Below, piece by piece: positions 7,919 through 15,360 of a DNA stretch of 47,054 bases. Under the pieces are notes generated by a model. The model saw nothing but the letters and a program-made list of their open reading frames with translations. It had not been told where the DNA came from and searched no databases. Source of the DNA: Salinivirgaceae bacterium (lineage in GTDB: Bacteria > Bacteroidota > Bacteroidia > Bacteroidales > Salinivirgaceae); the NCBI GenBank assembly GCA_028709085.1, contig JAQVXQ010000008.1:1-47054 (forward strand), given 5' to 3'. Position 1 is the stretch's first letter; every line of letters starts with the position of its first letter. A program made the position numbers and the translations under genes.

Positions 7919-8653
7919 TTATTTTTTTAACGATGCCTTGCTAAAAATATACGCTGGAATTTTGGCATCAAACTCAATTTCTAAGACCACAAAGTCCGTT
8001 CCTTTGCCATCTTTGAGCATATCCTTGTAATTCATTTTAGTAGGATACCATCTACCATCAATTTTCTTAATGTCAGTCATTACCGTTTTCTTTAAAAGCT
8101 GTCCACTTTTAGCATAAAGCTCTTCTTTTAGTGGTACAAATCTTTCGGTGTCAACCCATATCTTACGACTATCGTAAGAAGCATCTTCGACTTTTGCTTT
8201 AAGATGCAAAATCCATGTTTTTCTGCCGTCGTAGGTTTCTTCACCAACCACTTCTGCATTATACATCTCGGTCAATTTACGATTCTCCATCATATCTTCG
8301 TACGAAAGGTCGGAACCCATTACCGATTGCTTCAACATATGCCCTGATAGCTGGATGGTGCGGTCGGTAGATGGCGAATAAATCCACAAATTGTCTTCTA
8401 ATTTCAGCATCTTAGTTCCTTTTTCGCGCTCGGGAGCAAGGTACTCTGAGAACGATTTGGTTTTACCCTCAGAATATCCTATAGATGTAACAGTACGGCT
8501 ATTTCGACGACCGTAAATTATCATATCCGATTTGGTGATATTTGTATTTGAATTCATATTATCATCTACCTTATTTAGGATAGTGATAGCATCTTGTGCC
8601 TGCATTTGCATTACAGAGAGCAACGACAGGATTATTACAATTAAATGTTTCAT
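7919..8653 (-). CDS. LolA-like periplasmic protein (outer membrane lipoprotein-sorting family)
   Basis: 244 residues with a Sec signal peptide ending SVMQMQAQ. The body is a beta-rich LolA/LolB-like fold: DMIIYGRRNSRTVTSIGY, FSEYLAPEREKGTKMLKLED, LWIYSPSTDRTIQLSG, then DGRKTWILHLKAK, RKIWVDTERFVPLKEELY and GRWYPTKMNYKD. These match the PF17131-type family, which binds lipid or lipoprotein acyl chains in the periplasm and is usually encoded beside ABC or RND-type exporters. It is the last gene of the operon, 31 nt after the second permease, so it probably carries the cargo released by that transporter across the periplasm (inference). Confidence 0.85.
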   Translation of the reverse strand: MKHLIVIILSLLSVMQMQAQDAITILNKVDDNMNSNTNITKSDMIIYGRRNSRTVTSIGYSEGKTKSFSEYLAPEREKGTKMLKLEDNLWIYSPSTDRTIQLSGHMLKQSVMGSDLSYEDMMENRKLTEMYNAEVVGEETYDGRKTWILHLKAKVEDASYDSRKIWVDTERFVPLKEELYAKSGQLLKKTVMTDIKKIDGRWYPTKMNYKDMLKDGKGTDFVVLEIEFDAKIPAYIFSKASLKK

Positions 8654-8684
8654 GTTGATCTATTTTAGTTATTTAGTTTAATTT

Positions 8685-9959
8685 TCAGACTTCTAACTCT
8701 TTGAATAGCGTTGCGGTTTCGCGTTTGTAAATACCAATACCTGAAAGCATATTCCCAATGACCATGGCAACCAATCCGGGTATAAAACCAATGTACAATA
8801 ATTGAGGTGTAAATTTCGATTTTAATACCGATGGCATCATCATAGTAGCATCTTTCATCATTCCACTAATATCAATCCCATACGTTTGCATCAACAGCGT
8901 AACAATTATGCCTAATATCGTACCGATTACCGACCCAATTATACCAATTAAAACAGCCTCATAAATCATGGTTCGATAAATATGACTTTTATCTTCGCCC
9001 AATGCCAAGCGGATTCCAAACTCTTGATACCTACGTAATCCACCTATCAATCCAGTATTCCAAAGCACAATTGACATGACCAAAATAAAGATAATGACAA
9101 ACATACTTGATACAGAATCGATTATACTGAGGTATGTACCCATGGCGTTTTGTTCGCCCAAAGTTTTCATAATGGGTGCAAATTCATCGGGATTGTCGGC
9201 GTATTTGGCATTAAAACTTTCCCGCATTTCAATGGCTTGGTCTTGCATAAATATTTCGTCTTTATAAAAGCCCAATATCTCGCCTGTACCGCCTTCCATG
9301 TCCAGAATTTGCTGTGCATCGGTAAAGTCAATTATAATCGTTCCTTTATCCATTGCTGCTGCACCAAAACGAACAATACCACGCACTGTAAATACAGAAA
9401 AGGCCATACTTCCATACATGGTGCTGCCCATAAAGGTGAGTTCATCACCCACTTTTACGTTTAACTTATCGGCAAATTCATAGCCAATAAGCACTTCACC
9501 GCTTTGTTCTGGAATCTTTCCATCTACCAATGAATGCACCAGATTCATACGTTCCACTTCACCGCTACTTTCTGAAAACAGCTCGATGGCCATTCCCATT
9601 GCTGGACCTTGGCCTTTTGAGACCTTATTTTCGTCTGGCGCATCAATAATACCGCCAAAATTAATGCGGTTTACCCATTTGTAGTCGGGAAAATCGGCAC
9701 TTAACTCGTCGTGTATTTCATCGAGACCCAAAAGGGCGAGGTCATTTGGCATTTGGTCAACATTATCGGCATACGCCCTCGACATTACCTTTACATGCCC
9801 TGTTTGGAAACGTGCGGTTTGTTCGACCATGTCGCCCAACATGCCGCTCAAATACCCGCTTAGCGCTATGGTAAGGAATACTCCAATTGCAACTACGGTT
9901 ATGGGTAAGAGACTTCGGTTCTTGTCTCGTAATATTGCTTTAAATATGAATTTTATCAT
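8685..9959 (-). CDS. ABC transporter permease, FtsX/LolC-E/MacB type (second permease)
   Basis: 424 residues. One N-terminal TM (LLPITVVAIGVFLTIALSGYL) is followed by a large periplasmic domain (about 45-275) and three C-terminal TMs starting near YLSIIDSVSSMFVIIFILVMSIV, which is the MacB/LolE topology. The cytoplasmic coupling region is RRYQEFGIRLALGEDKSHIYRTMIYEAVLIG. The C terminus (IYKRETATLFKELEV) departs from the usual PxxxLR/EALK ending of FtsX domains. It belongs with the first permease (11363-12520) and ATPase (12522-13226), but 1.4 kb of repeats and a four-helix-bundle gene now separate them. The LolA-like gene follows closely. The pair would form a heterodimeric LolCE-like channel. 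Confidence 0.88.
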   Translation of the reverse strand: MIKFIFKAILRDKNRSLLPITVVAIGVFLTIALSGYLSGMLGDMVEQTARFQTGHVKVMSRAYADNVDQMPNDLALLGLDEIHDELSADFPDYKWVNRINFGGIIDAPDENKVSKGQGPAMGMAIELFSESSGEVERMNLVHSLVDGKIPEQSGEVLIGYEFADKLNVKVGDELTFMGSTMYGSMAFSVFTVRGIVRFGAAAMDKGTIIIDFTDAQQILDMEGGTGEILGFYKDEIFMQDQAIEMRESFNAKYADNPDEFAPIMKTLGEQNAMGTYLSIIDSVSSMFVIIFILVMSIVLWNTGLIGGLRRYQEFGIRLALGEDKSHIYRTMIYEAVLIGIIGSVIGTILGIIVTLLMQTYGIDISGMMKDATMMMPSVLKSKFTPQLLYIGFIPGLVAMVIGNMLSGIGIYKRETATLFKELEV

Positions 9960-9974
9960 TTTATTGGGTTTTTA

Positions 9975-10365
9975 AAAAGTTACAGGTTCTTAAGTGACTA
10001 AAATTACAAGTTATTAAGTTACAAGTTAAAAAAGTGACTAAAGTTACAAGTTAGTGAGTGCCTAAAGTTAAAAGTTGGAAAAAGTGACTATAGTTATAAA
10101 GTGACTAAAGTTATTGAGTTGGAAAGTGACTAAAGTGAAAAGTGACTATAGTTAAAAGTTACAAGTTATTGAGTGCCTAAAGTTAAAAGTTAGAAAAAGT
10201 GACTATAGTTATTAAGTGACTAAAGTTGGCAAGTTACAAGTTATTAAGTGCCTAAAGTTCATAAAGTTATAAAGTTACAAGTTAAAAAAGTGACTAAAGT
10301 TACAAGTTAGTGAGTGCCTAAAGTTAAAAGTTGGAAAGTTATTGAGTTATAAAACCGAAAGTTCA
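9975..10365. repeat. Octamer-period repeat array, upstream block
   Basis: About 390 bp of degenerate 8-bp units of the type AAGTTACA, AGTTAGTG, AGTGCCTA, AAGTTAAA, AGTTGGAA and AGTGACTA (general form AAGTKNNN), with occasional 9-10 bp steps. A ~60-bp subunit beginning GTTACAAGTTAAAAAAGTG recurs at about 10018, 10274 and 11021. Its complement (TGTAACTT, TAACTTTA) can pair with the heptamer arrays that follow, so the region can fold into long imperfect hairpins. There are no coding signals. Confidence 0.85.
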
Positions 10366-10445
10366 TAATACATTTATTTGCAACTATTTATGCTTGAAAT
10401 CCGTCATTTCTTCCTTTTAACTTGTAACTTGTAACTTGTAACTTG
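10156..10445. repeat. Long direct repeat, copy 1 (octamers, 75-nt core, heptamers)
   Basis: This 290-bp segment recurs at 10903-11192 with a constant offset of 747 bp, no indels and 6 mismatches by my count (about 98% identity). It contains the tail of the octamer array, a non-repetitive core at about 10342-10417 (from GAGTTATAAAACCG to CATTTCTTCCTTTT) and the first heptamers. The two copies flank the four-helix-bundle gene, so a single crossover between them would remove that gene. Confidence 0.92.
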
Positions 10446-10473
10446 TAACTCGTAACTCCTAGCTCAACACTTC
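10418..10473. repeat. Heptamer array abutting the stop codon of the four-helix-bundle gene (8 units)
   Basis: Eight contiguous 7-bp units: TAACTTG x4, TAACTCG, TAACTCC, TAGCTCA, ACACTTC. The last unit ends at 10473, directly against the stop codon of the minus-strand gene (10474-10476). On the transcript this is a 3' array of CAAGTTA-type units. Confidence 0.9.
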
Positions 10474-10848
10474 TCATTTCTCAATTACTTTATTATTCAT
10501 TTGCTTACTTATTGATGAAAAAATTGCCAATATCTCCGTAGCTTCTTTCATTATTGATGATAGTTTTTCTCTTGTCACCCATTCCATCTCCTCAATAATT
10601 TCGAGCCAATAGAGCGTTTCACTTGCTTCTCCCTCTGATATTTTTATTTTGTATTTAAAATCAGCATTGCTTTTTGCACGATTGGCTTCCCTATAATTGG
10701 CACCTACACTTGTACCAGATTTCGAGATTTGATTTCTTATTACTCGTCCTTCATAAGAACTCGGGACCTGAGCTGATAACCTTAATATATCAATGGCAAA
10801 TTGCTTGGTTCGATGCTCCAATAGCAAACTAAACTCTTTGTTTTTCAT
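10474..10848 (-). CDS. Four-helix-bundle protein (S23 / 23S rRNA IVP family, Avd-like)
   Basis: 124 residues. Helix 1: EHRTKQFAIDILRLSAQVP. Loop and helix 2: the family signature RNQISKSGTSVGANYREANRA. Helix 3: ADFKYKIKISEGEASETLYWLEIIEE. Helix 4: REKLSSIMKEATEILAIFSSISKQM. This is the TIGR02436/S23 family, first seen as ORFs inside 23S rRNA intervening sequences; the diversity-generating-retroelement protein Avd shares the fold and is a positively charged oligomer that works with structured RNA. The molecular role of the stand-alone proteins is unknown. Here the gene sits alone between two 290-bp direct repeats, inside an ABC-exporter operon, and its stop codon touches a heptamer array. There is no reverse transcriptase in the window. 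Confidence 0.92.
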   Translation of the reverse strand: MKNKEFSLLLEHRTKQFAIDILRLSAQVPSSYEGRVIRNQISKSGTSVGANYREANRAKSNADFKYKIKISEGEASETLYWLEIIEEMEWVTREKLSSIMKEATEILAIFSSISKQMNNKVIEK

Positions 10849-10874
10849 TTTTCTAGTTTTAATTATGGATATTA

Positions 10875-11097
10875 CTAAAGTTATTAAGTGACTAAAGTTG
10901 GCAAGTTACAAGTTATTGAGTGCCTAAAGTTAAAAGTTAGAAAAAGTGACTATAGTTATAAAGTGACTAAAGTTGGTAAGTTACAAGTTATTAAGTGCCT
11001 AAAGTTCATAAAGTTATAAAGTTACAAGTTAAAAAAGTGACTAAAGATACAAGTTAGTGAGTGCCTAAAGTTAAAAGTTGGAAAGTTATTGAGTTAT
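10875..11097. repeat. Octamer-period repeat array, block upstream of the 4HB gene
   Basis: The same degenerate 8-bp units as at 9975-10365 start about 27 bp upstream of the four-helix-bundle start codon and run into the second copy of the conserved core (about 11089-11164). On the minus strand many units contain TAACTTTA, one base from the Bacteroidota -7 consensus, so the array may also supply weak promoters for the 4HB gene (inference). Confidence 0.85.
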
Positions 11098-11192
11098 AAA
11101 ACCGAAAGTTCATAATACATTTATTTGCAACTGTTTATGCTTGAAATTCGTCATTTCTTCCTTTTAACTTGTAACTTGTAACTCGTAACTTG
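10903..11192. repeat. Long direct repeat, copy 2
   Basis: The partner of 10156-10445. The visible differences are single substitutions (for example GGC to GGT near 10972 and ATCC to ATTC near 11148). Unlike copy 1, it runs on into 24 further heptamers rather than into a gene. Confidence 0.92.
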
Positions 11193-11360
11193 AAACTTGT
11201 AACTCTTAACTCCTAACTTGTAACTTGAAACTCCTAACTTGTAACTCTTAACTTGTAACTTGTAACTTGTAACTCATAACTTGTAACTTTTAACTCGTAA
11301 CTTTTAACTCGTAACTTTTAACTCGTAACTTGAAACCCCTAACTTGTAACTTGTCACTTC
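11165..11360. repeat. Heptamer array after the first permease gene (28 units, strict 7-bp phase)
   Basis: Twenty-eight contiguous 7-bp units without a single indel. The first five positions are nearly fixed (TAACT, with AAACT/AAACC three times and TCACT once); positions 6-7 vary (TG, CG, CT, CC, CA, TT). Near 11284-11325, TAACTTT and TAACTCG alternate, suggesting a 14-bp duplication. The array ends 2 nt before the stop codon of the permease (11363-11365), so it forms the first part of that gene's 3' UTR. Confidence 0.92.
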
Positions 11361-11362
11361 CC

Positions 11363-12520
11363 CTAACTAACCTTTCCTTTTAATGCTTCAACCGGATTCA
11401 TTCGGGCAATTTTACGCGCGGGCAAAAAACTTACGATGGTGGCCGATAAAACAACTACAAGTATAGTCCCTAGAACTAGACCAATTCCATAAACTGGATA
11501 CATTCTTTCAGCCATAATAATTCCCATTTCTCCACCGTCAGCACCAAATGAAATCCCAATTTTAGACAAATACCACAAAATAGGTATGCCATATACTGCG
11601 CCTAATACGGTTGCAAAAACGCTATACATTCCTCCTTCGGCGGTAAACATTCGCACCACCTGCCAACGGGTCATGCCCAGTGCTATGTATGTTCCTATCT
11701 CTTTTTGTCGTCTGAAAATGGAAAGTACTTGTGTGTCGAATATTGCAAGTAGCCCAAGCGTCATAAGTACTATGTAAAGGATAGAACCGCCGACTCGCTT
11801 CGCATTTATAAGCTTTGTTTGTTCTCGCATCAAATACTCCTGATTTTCAAACCTCCAACCCGGAACATCAGCATATTCATAGTGCTCATTGGCTACAAAA
11901 TAGGTAGTTCTGTTTTTCAGTAATGTCATTTCACGAAGTTTGTCAATCGACATCCAGATTTGCCCACCATCAACAAAAGGCACGTTGGTCTCAAAAATAC
12001 CGGCAATAGTAACCGTTGTGGCATCGTAGGTGCCGTTTTTATCTCGCCAACGCAAAAGAAGATCATCGCCTGTTTTAACTTTCGCCGATTCGGCCATGCG
12101 TTTCCCAATAATTACCGGGATTTGCGCATTACTTTCGTTTAAAAGATGGGTAGGCAGATGTAAAAGCTCCTGATTGGGGTCAATTCCCTTAATACGGATA
12201 GAAATCATTCGACCACTGGGATATAAGTTCCCCTGTTGTATTAATACGGGCGTTAGATTCTCTTGTTTAGAATCAGCTAACGCTCCATGACCATCCGAAA
12301 TAGAAAATGCGTCATAAGCATCATATTTGTCATTAAGCAGATGACCATGCCCATATTCCCAATTTATGCCGTCTATTTTGGCTTGTTGGTTCCAGCCATC
12401 TATTAGTCCGTTATAGAAAATAATTACTATAAAGGCAAAGGATAGCACTCCTGCATTGAGCCAGGTTCTAAGACCTGCACCCATGAGGTTTTTATAGGCT
12501 AAATGAAAGGCCAGTTTCAT
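11363..12520 (-). CDS. ABC transporter permease, FtsX/LolE/MacB type (first permease)
   Basis: 385 residues. N-terminal TM (WLNAGVLSFAFIVIIFYNGLI), a periplasmic MacB-PCD-like domain (about 45-250), then three TMs: VGGSILYIVLMTLGLLAIFD, YSVFATVLGAVYGIPILWYL and YGIGLVLGTILVVVLSATIVSFL. The coupling helix is RRQKEIGTYIALGMTRWQVVRMFTAEG, and the ending PARKIARMNPVEALKGK is the canonical FtsX-domain C terminus. It is separated by a single base from the ATPase gene, so they are co-expressed. It pairs with the ATPase and the second permease into a LolCDE-like complex that would extract hydrophobic cargo from the inner membrane or drive a periplasmic process (inference). Its stop codon lies 2 nt from the 28-unit heptamer array. 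Confidence 0.9.
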   Translation of the reverse strand: MKLAFHLAYKNLMGAGLRTWLNAGVLSFAFIVIIFYNGLIDGWNQQAKIDGINWEYGHGHLLNDKYDAYDAFSISDGHGALADSKQENLTPVLIQQGNLYPSGRMISIRIKGIDPNQELLHLPTHLLNESNAQIPVIIGKRMAESAKVKTGDDLLLRWRDKNGTYDATTVTIAGIFETNVPFVDGGQIWMSIDKLREMTLLKNRTTYFVANEHYEYADVPGWRFENQEYLMREQTKLINAKRVGGSILYIVLMTLGLLAIFDTQVLSIFRRQKEIGTYIALGMTRWQVVRMFTAEGGMYSVFATVLGAVYGIPILWYLSKIGISFGADGGEMGIIMAERMYPVYGIGLVLGTILVVVLSATIVSFLPARKIARMNPVEALKGKVS

Positions 12521-12521
12521 A

Positions 12522-13226
12522 CTATATCGTTTTAGTTTCTACGTATTCGTCTTTAACAACTTTGCCATCTTCTAAATGAACCAAACGGTTCATATACGCC
12601 ATTACTTTTTCATCGTGCGTAGAAAAAAGAAAGGTAGTTTTAAGCTCCTCGTTGAGCTTTTTCATGGTTTGTAGAATAGCATGGGCATTTTTAGCATCAA
12701 GGTTCGCTGTAGGTTCATCGGCGAGCACTAATTCGGGTCGCTTAACCATTGCACGCGCAATAGCTACACGCTGTCCCTCGCCCCCCGATAGTTTGGCTGG
12801 CTTTTTATTGGCCATATTTTCAAGCCCCACCCATTCGAGTGCTTCCATAACCGCTTTTTTCCGTTCGGTAGTGGAACGATTTTGAAGTATAAGAGCAAAT
12901 TCCACATTCTCAAACACAGTATAAACAGGCAATAGATTATAAACCTGAAAAATAAACCCAATATGCATATTGCGCAATTGAGCGGCTTCTTTATGCGACA
13001 AACTTGATATTCGATGTCCCATTACCGTTGCTGTACCATCGGTTGGAGAATCTAACGAGCCTAGAATATTTAATAACGTAGTTTTACCTGAACCACTGGG
13101 ACCGACAATACCTGAAAATTCGCCTTTTTTAAAACTCAGGTTAATATCATTTAATGCTGTAAATTCCCCGTCTCCGACAGGGAAACGTTTAACCAAATTT
13201 TCGGTTACAATAATTTTTTCTGACAT
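12522..13226 (-). CDS. ABC transporter ATP-binding protein (LolD/MacB-type)
   Basis: 234 residues. Walker A is GPSGSGKTT (42-50), followed by the Q-loop region FIFQVYNLLPVYTVFENVEF, signature LSGGEGQRVAIARA, Walker B ELVLADEPTANLD and switch His in FLFSTHDE. The VYNLLPVYTVFENV stretch and total length fit the LolD/MacB/FtsE clade that powers mechanotransmission-type permeases rather than importers. It sits 10 nt after the outer-membrane protein gene and 1 nt before the first permease gene, making it the motor of this operon. The switch from Q-x-F/Y to FQVYNLL is normal for the family. Confidence in family is high; the cargo is unknown. Confidence 0.94.
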   Translation of the reverse strand: MSEKIIVTENLVKRFPVGDGEFTALNDINLSFKKGEFSGIVGPSGSGKTTLLNILGSLDSPTDGTATVMGHRISSLSHKEAAQLRNMHIGFIFQVYNLLPVYTVFENVEFALILQNRSTTERKKAVMEALEWVGLENMANKKPAKLSGGEGQRVAIARAMVKRPELVLADEPTANLDAKNAHAILQTMKKLNEELKTTFLFSTHDEKVMAYMNRLVHLEDGKVVKDEYVETKTI

Positions 13227-13236
13227 GTGCTTATTT

Positions 13237-14397
13237 TTAATAGTTATAGACTAACATTAACCGGATACCCGGTCCAGTGAACGAATTTTCAATTTGAGTA
13301 CTACCTATACCCGACTGATTTTCAGGATTATAGTAAGCCATTACATAGCCTGTTAGGTTTTTAAACTGATGTTCGTAGTTTAAAAAGAAAGAGAACACTT
13401 CGGATTCCCATGAATAGTATAACATGGTACTTATGTTATCAAAAAATCCGAGCGGATAAGCAATATTAGCTGCTGTGACATTGTTGTTATTTTCAAAAGC
13501 AAACGCTTTTTCATCGTACGTTGACAGCATATTTTCGAGGGAAACATTTATACCGCTCCCAACACCAAACGTATAATCGATCCCCAGGGTTAAATACGAC
13601 TGATTGGTAAGCATCCCCATGTTTTTAGTTTTGTTAATGTAAACAGCTTCGAACCACAGCCCTACTTTTACATCCCATTTTCCGTCCAGCGCAAATCGAT
13701 TCTCTGGAATGTTGTCGTAGGTCGGGAAACCGAATAAATCATTGGAATGGGCATTTCTATGGTGGTAGGTTCCAGCAATTTCTCCCTTGGGAATCGGAAG
13801 CTGAGCACGACCTCCAAATTCAGGTAAATCTTTATTGTTTTTTAAAAGCTCAAATCCTCTTGGATTTTCATTTCCATAGAGCACCCAAGCCCAAACATTG
13901 GCATTGTTTAAAAAGTAATACCTGCCCAAAACACCATATACGCCGGTTGTGAACTTTAATGGGTCGCGCGGGTCTATTTCGTCAAACCATTGCAAAGGAC
14001 GAAGCATCTTGGCTGTCCCAAAGTCAATTTTCTGTAGCCCAACCCGAAGTTCGTATTGATTGCCTGTGTAACGCCCCCAAAGTCGATATGGCTTAATATC
14101 GCCATCGGTTTTTGAACTGTCAAATGGATGGAAAAGCACGGAACCATATAGGTTAGCAGAGGCTTCAAAGTCAAGCAAGGATTTATTTTTAAACGTGTAT
14201 CCATAGTTTAGTTCAGGTAGATACCTGCCACCCATAAACATATTCAAATCATTATCCGGACTATAGCTGCTGTAGGCCGATACTTGTCCGTCAAACTCAA
14301 ACTTATGTGGCAATTTCTTTACCGTATCCATTTGTGCCTTTACTACGATTGTGAAAAAGATAAGAAGTACCAGAAAGACTGCTTTTCTATATATCAT
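13237..14397 (-). CDS. Outer-membrane beta-barrel protein of the exporter operon
   Basis: 386 residues with a Sec signal peptide (FLVLLIFFTIVVKAQ). The mature protein alternates polar and aromatic residues and ends in a C-terminal strand with terminal aromatic (GPGIRLMLVYNY), typical of a barrel. The segment YELRVGLQKIDFGTAKMLRPL followed by WFDEIDPRDPLKFTTGVYG resembles DUF1302-like and phosphate-porin-like barrels. The start overlaps the TetR stop by 4 nt (ATGA), so they are coupled. In context it would be the outer-membrane end of a pathway that includes the ATPase, two permeases and the LolA-like protein. Function is otherwise unassigned. Confidence 0.8.
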   Translation of the reverse strand: MIYRKAVFLVLLIFFTIVVKAQMDTVKKLPHKFEFDGQVSAYSSYSPDNDLNMFMGGRYLPELNYGYTFKNKSLLDFEASANLYGSVLFHPFDSSKTDGDIKPYRLWGRYTGNQYELRVGLQKIDFGTAKMLRPLQWFDEIDPRDPLKFTTGVYGVLGRYYFLNNANVWAWVLYGNENPRGFELLKNNKDLPEFGGRAQLPIPKGEIAGTYHHRNAHSNDLFGFPTYDNIPENRFALDGKWDVKVGLWFEAVYINKTKNMGMLTNQSYLTLGIDYTFGVGSGINVSLENMLSTYDEKAFAFENNNNVTAANIAYPLGFFDNISTMLYYSWESEVFSFFLNYEHQFKNLTGYVMAYYNPENQSGIGSTQIENSFTGPGIRLMLVYNY

Positions 14398-14984
14398 TGG
14401 TCGCTCTTTTTGACAATTCCGAAAAACAAAGCGTTCATTGCTTCAATAATAAAATCCTGTGGTTTATTGTATTGTGCCATCAAATTCTCGTTCTCCATCA
14501 TTTTTACGATTTGATCGGAATAGGAAAGAAGAAAATCTATTTTCACATCCTTGCGTATAAAGCCTTGATTTTGAGCATCTCTGTAAAAATTAGTGATCAA
14601 GTCTATGGATTCATTTTTTTTCTGTTCCATGAATTCTTTTAATTCCAAATTAGGATTTGTGTAAATATCATTGATGAGCTCCATGCTGAAATTGTTCATC
14701 CCTTCAATCTTCATTAAAAACATTTTTTCGAGCTTTTGGGAAAATGGAAGTTCACTTTTCACTAATTCGTTAAAATCTAAAAGCGAATTCTGAACCAGAT
14801 TCTCCAAAATTGTTTTAGCTAGTTCAGTTTTATTAGGAAAGAATTTATAGAAAGTCATTTTGCTCACGCCGGCTTCTTTACATATCTCCTCAATGGTAAC
14901 TCTTTTAATCCCATGCTTCCAGAACAATTCTTTTGCAGTTTTTAGGGTGTCTTGAAACTTTTTATTTTTCTTAAAGTCTTCCAT
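14394..14984 (-). CDS. TetR/AcrR-family transcriptional regulator
   Basis: 196 residues. The N-terminal HTH is canonical: TLKTAKELFWKHGIKRVTIEEICKEAG, then VSKMTFYKFFPNKTELAKTILE. The C-terminal ligand domain is all-helical and not diagnostic; EQKKNESIDLITNFYRDAQNQGFIRKDV is a common TetR pattern. It is the first gene of the exporter operon and overlaps the barrel gene by 4 nt, an arrangement typical of a local autorepressor whose ligand is often the transported or toxic compound. A dyad spanning the promoter at 15078-15104 is a likely binding site. Ligand unknown. Confidence 0.92.
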   Translation of the reverse strand: MEDFKKNKKFQDTLKTAKELFWKHGIKRVTIEEICKEAGVSKMTFYKFFPNKTELAKTILENLVQNSLLDFNELVKSELPFSQKLEKMFLMKIEGMNNFSMELINDIYTNPNLELKEFMEQKKNESIDLITNFYRDAQNQGFIRKDVKIDFLLSYSDQIVKMMENENLMAQYNKPQDFIIEAMNALFFGIVKKSDQ

Positions 14985-15077
14985 AGTTTGCTTTAAATTA
15001 TTTTTAATGATACGTAGATTGAACCTTAAAATAAAACAGAAATACGAATTGCAGCGAAGTCCTTGTGTTAATACGAA

Positions 15078-15104
15078 AGACTAATTATTATACAAATATA
15101 GTCT
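15078..15104 (-). promoter_or_regulatory. Promoter and candidate TetR operator of the exporter operon
   Basis: On the minus strand TATATTTG (15093-15100) matches TAnnTTTG. It lies inside a dyad, AGACTA (15078-15083) and TAGTCT (15099-15104), with a 15-nt centre. A repressor dimer bound there would cover the -7 box. The TetR start codon is about 110 nt downstream. 15105-15352 holds nothing else I can identify. Confidence 0.5.
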
Positions 15105-15360
15105 AATCATGGTAAATTCGTCTATTATCATGGAGTTGTTTTTATACATCCAATGACTAGCACCATGAACTGTCAGATAACCAGTAGATTACAAATAAAG
15201 ATTCAGTAAGAATATTTGGATAATTAACAAAACCAAGAACAATTAGCCTTATAATATGCGCAAGAATGTTTGTTCATAGTTATATTCAAGCACAGAGTAA
15301 AGAGATAATACTTGGCTTGGTTTTGAGGGGAAGTATTGTAAAGAATTTGAGGAAAGTATT

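Noticed and set aside
10418..11360. CRISPR array or telomere-like repeat
   Set aside because: Units are 7-8 bp with no unique 30-40-bp spacers, no cas genes are present, and the region is inside an operon rather than at a chromosome end.
9975..11360. Diversity-generating retroelement (because of the Avd-like fold)
   Set aside because: There is no reverse transcriptase, no template/variable repeat pair with adenine-specific differences, and the differences between the two direct repeats are not biased to A.
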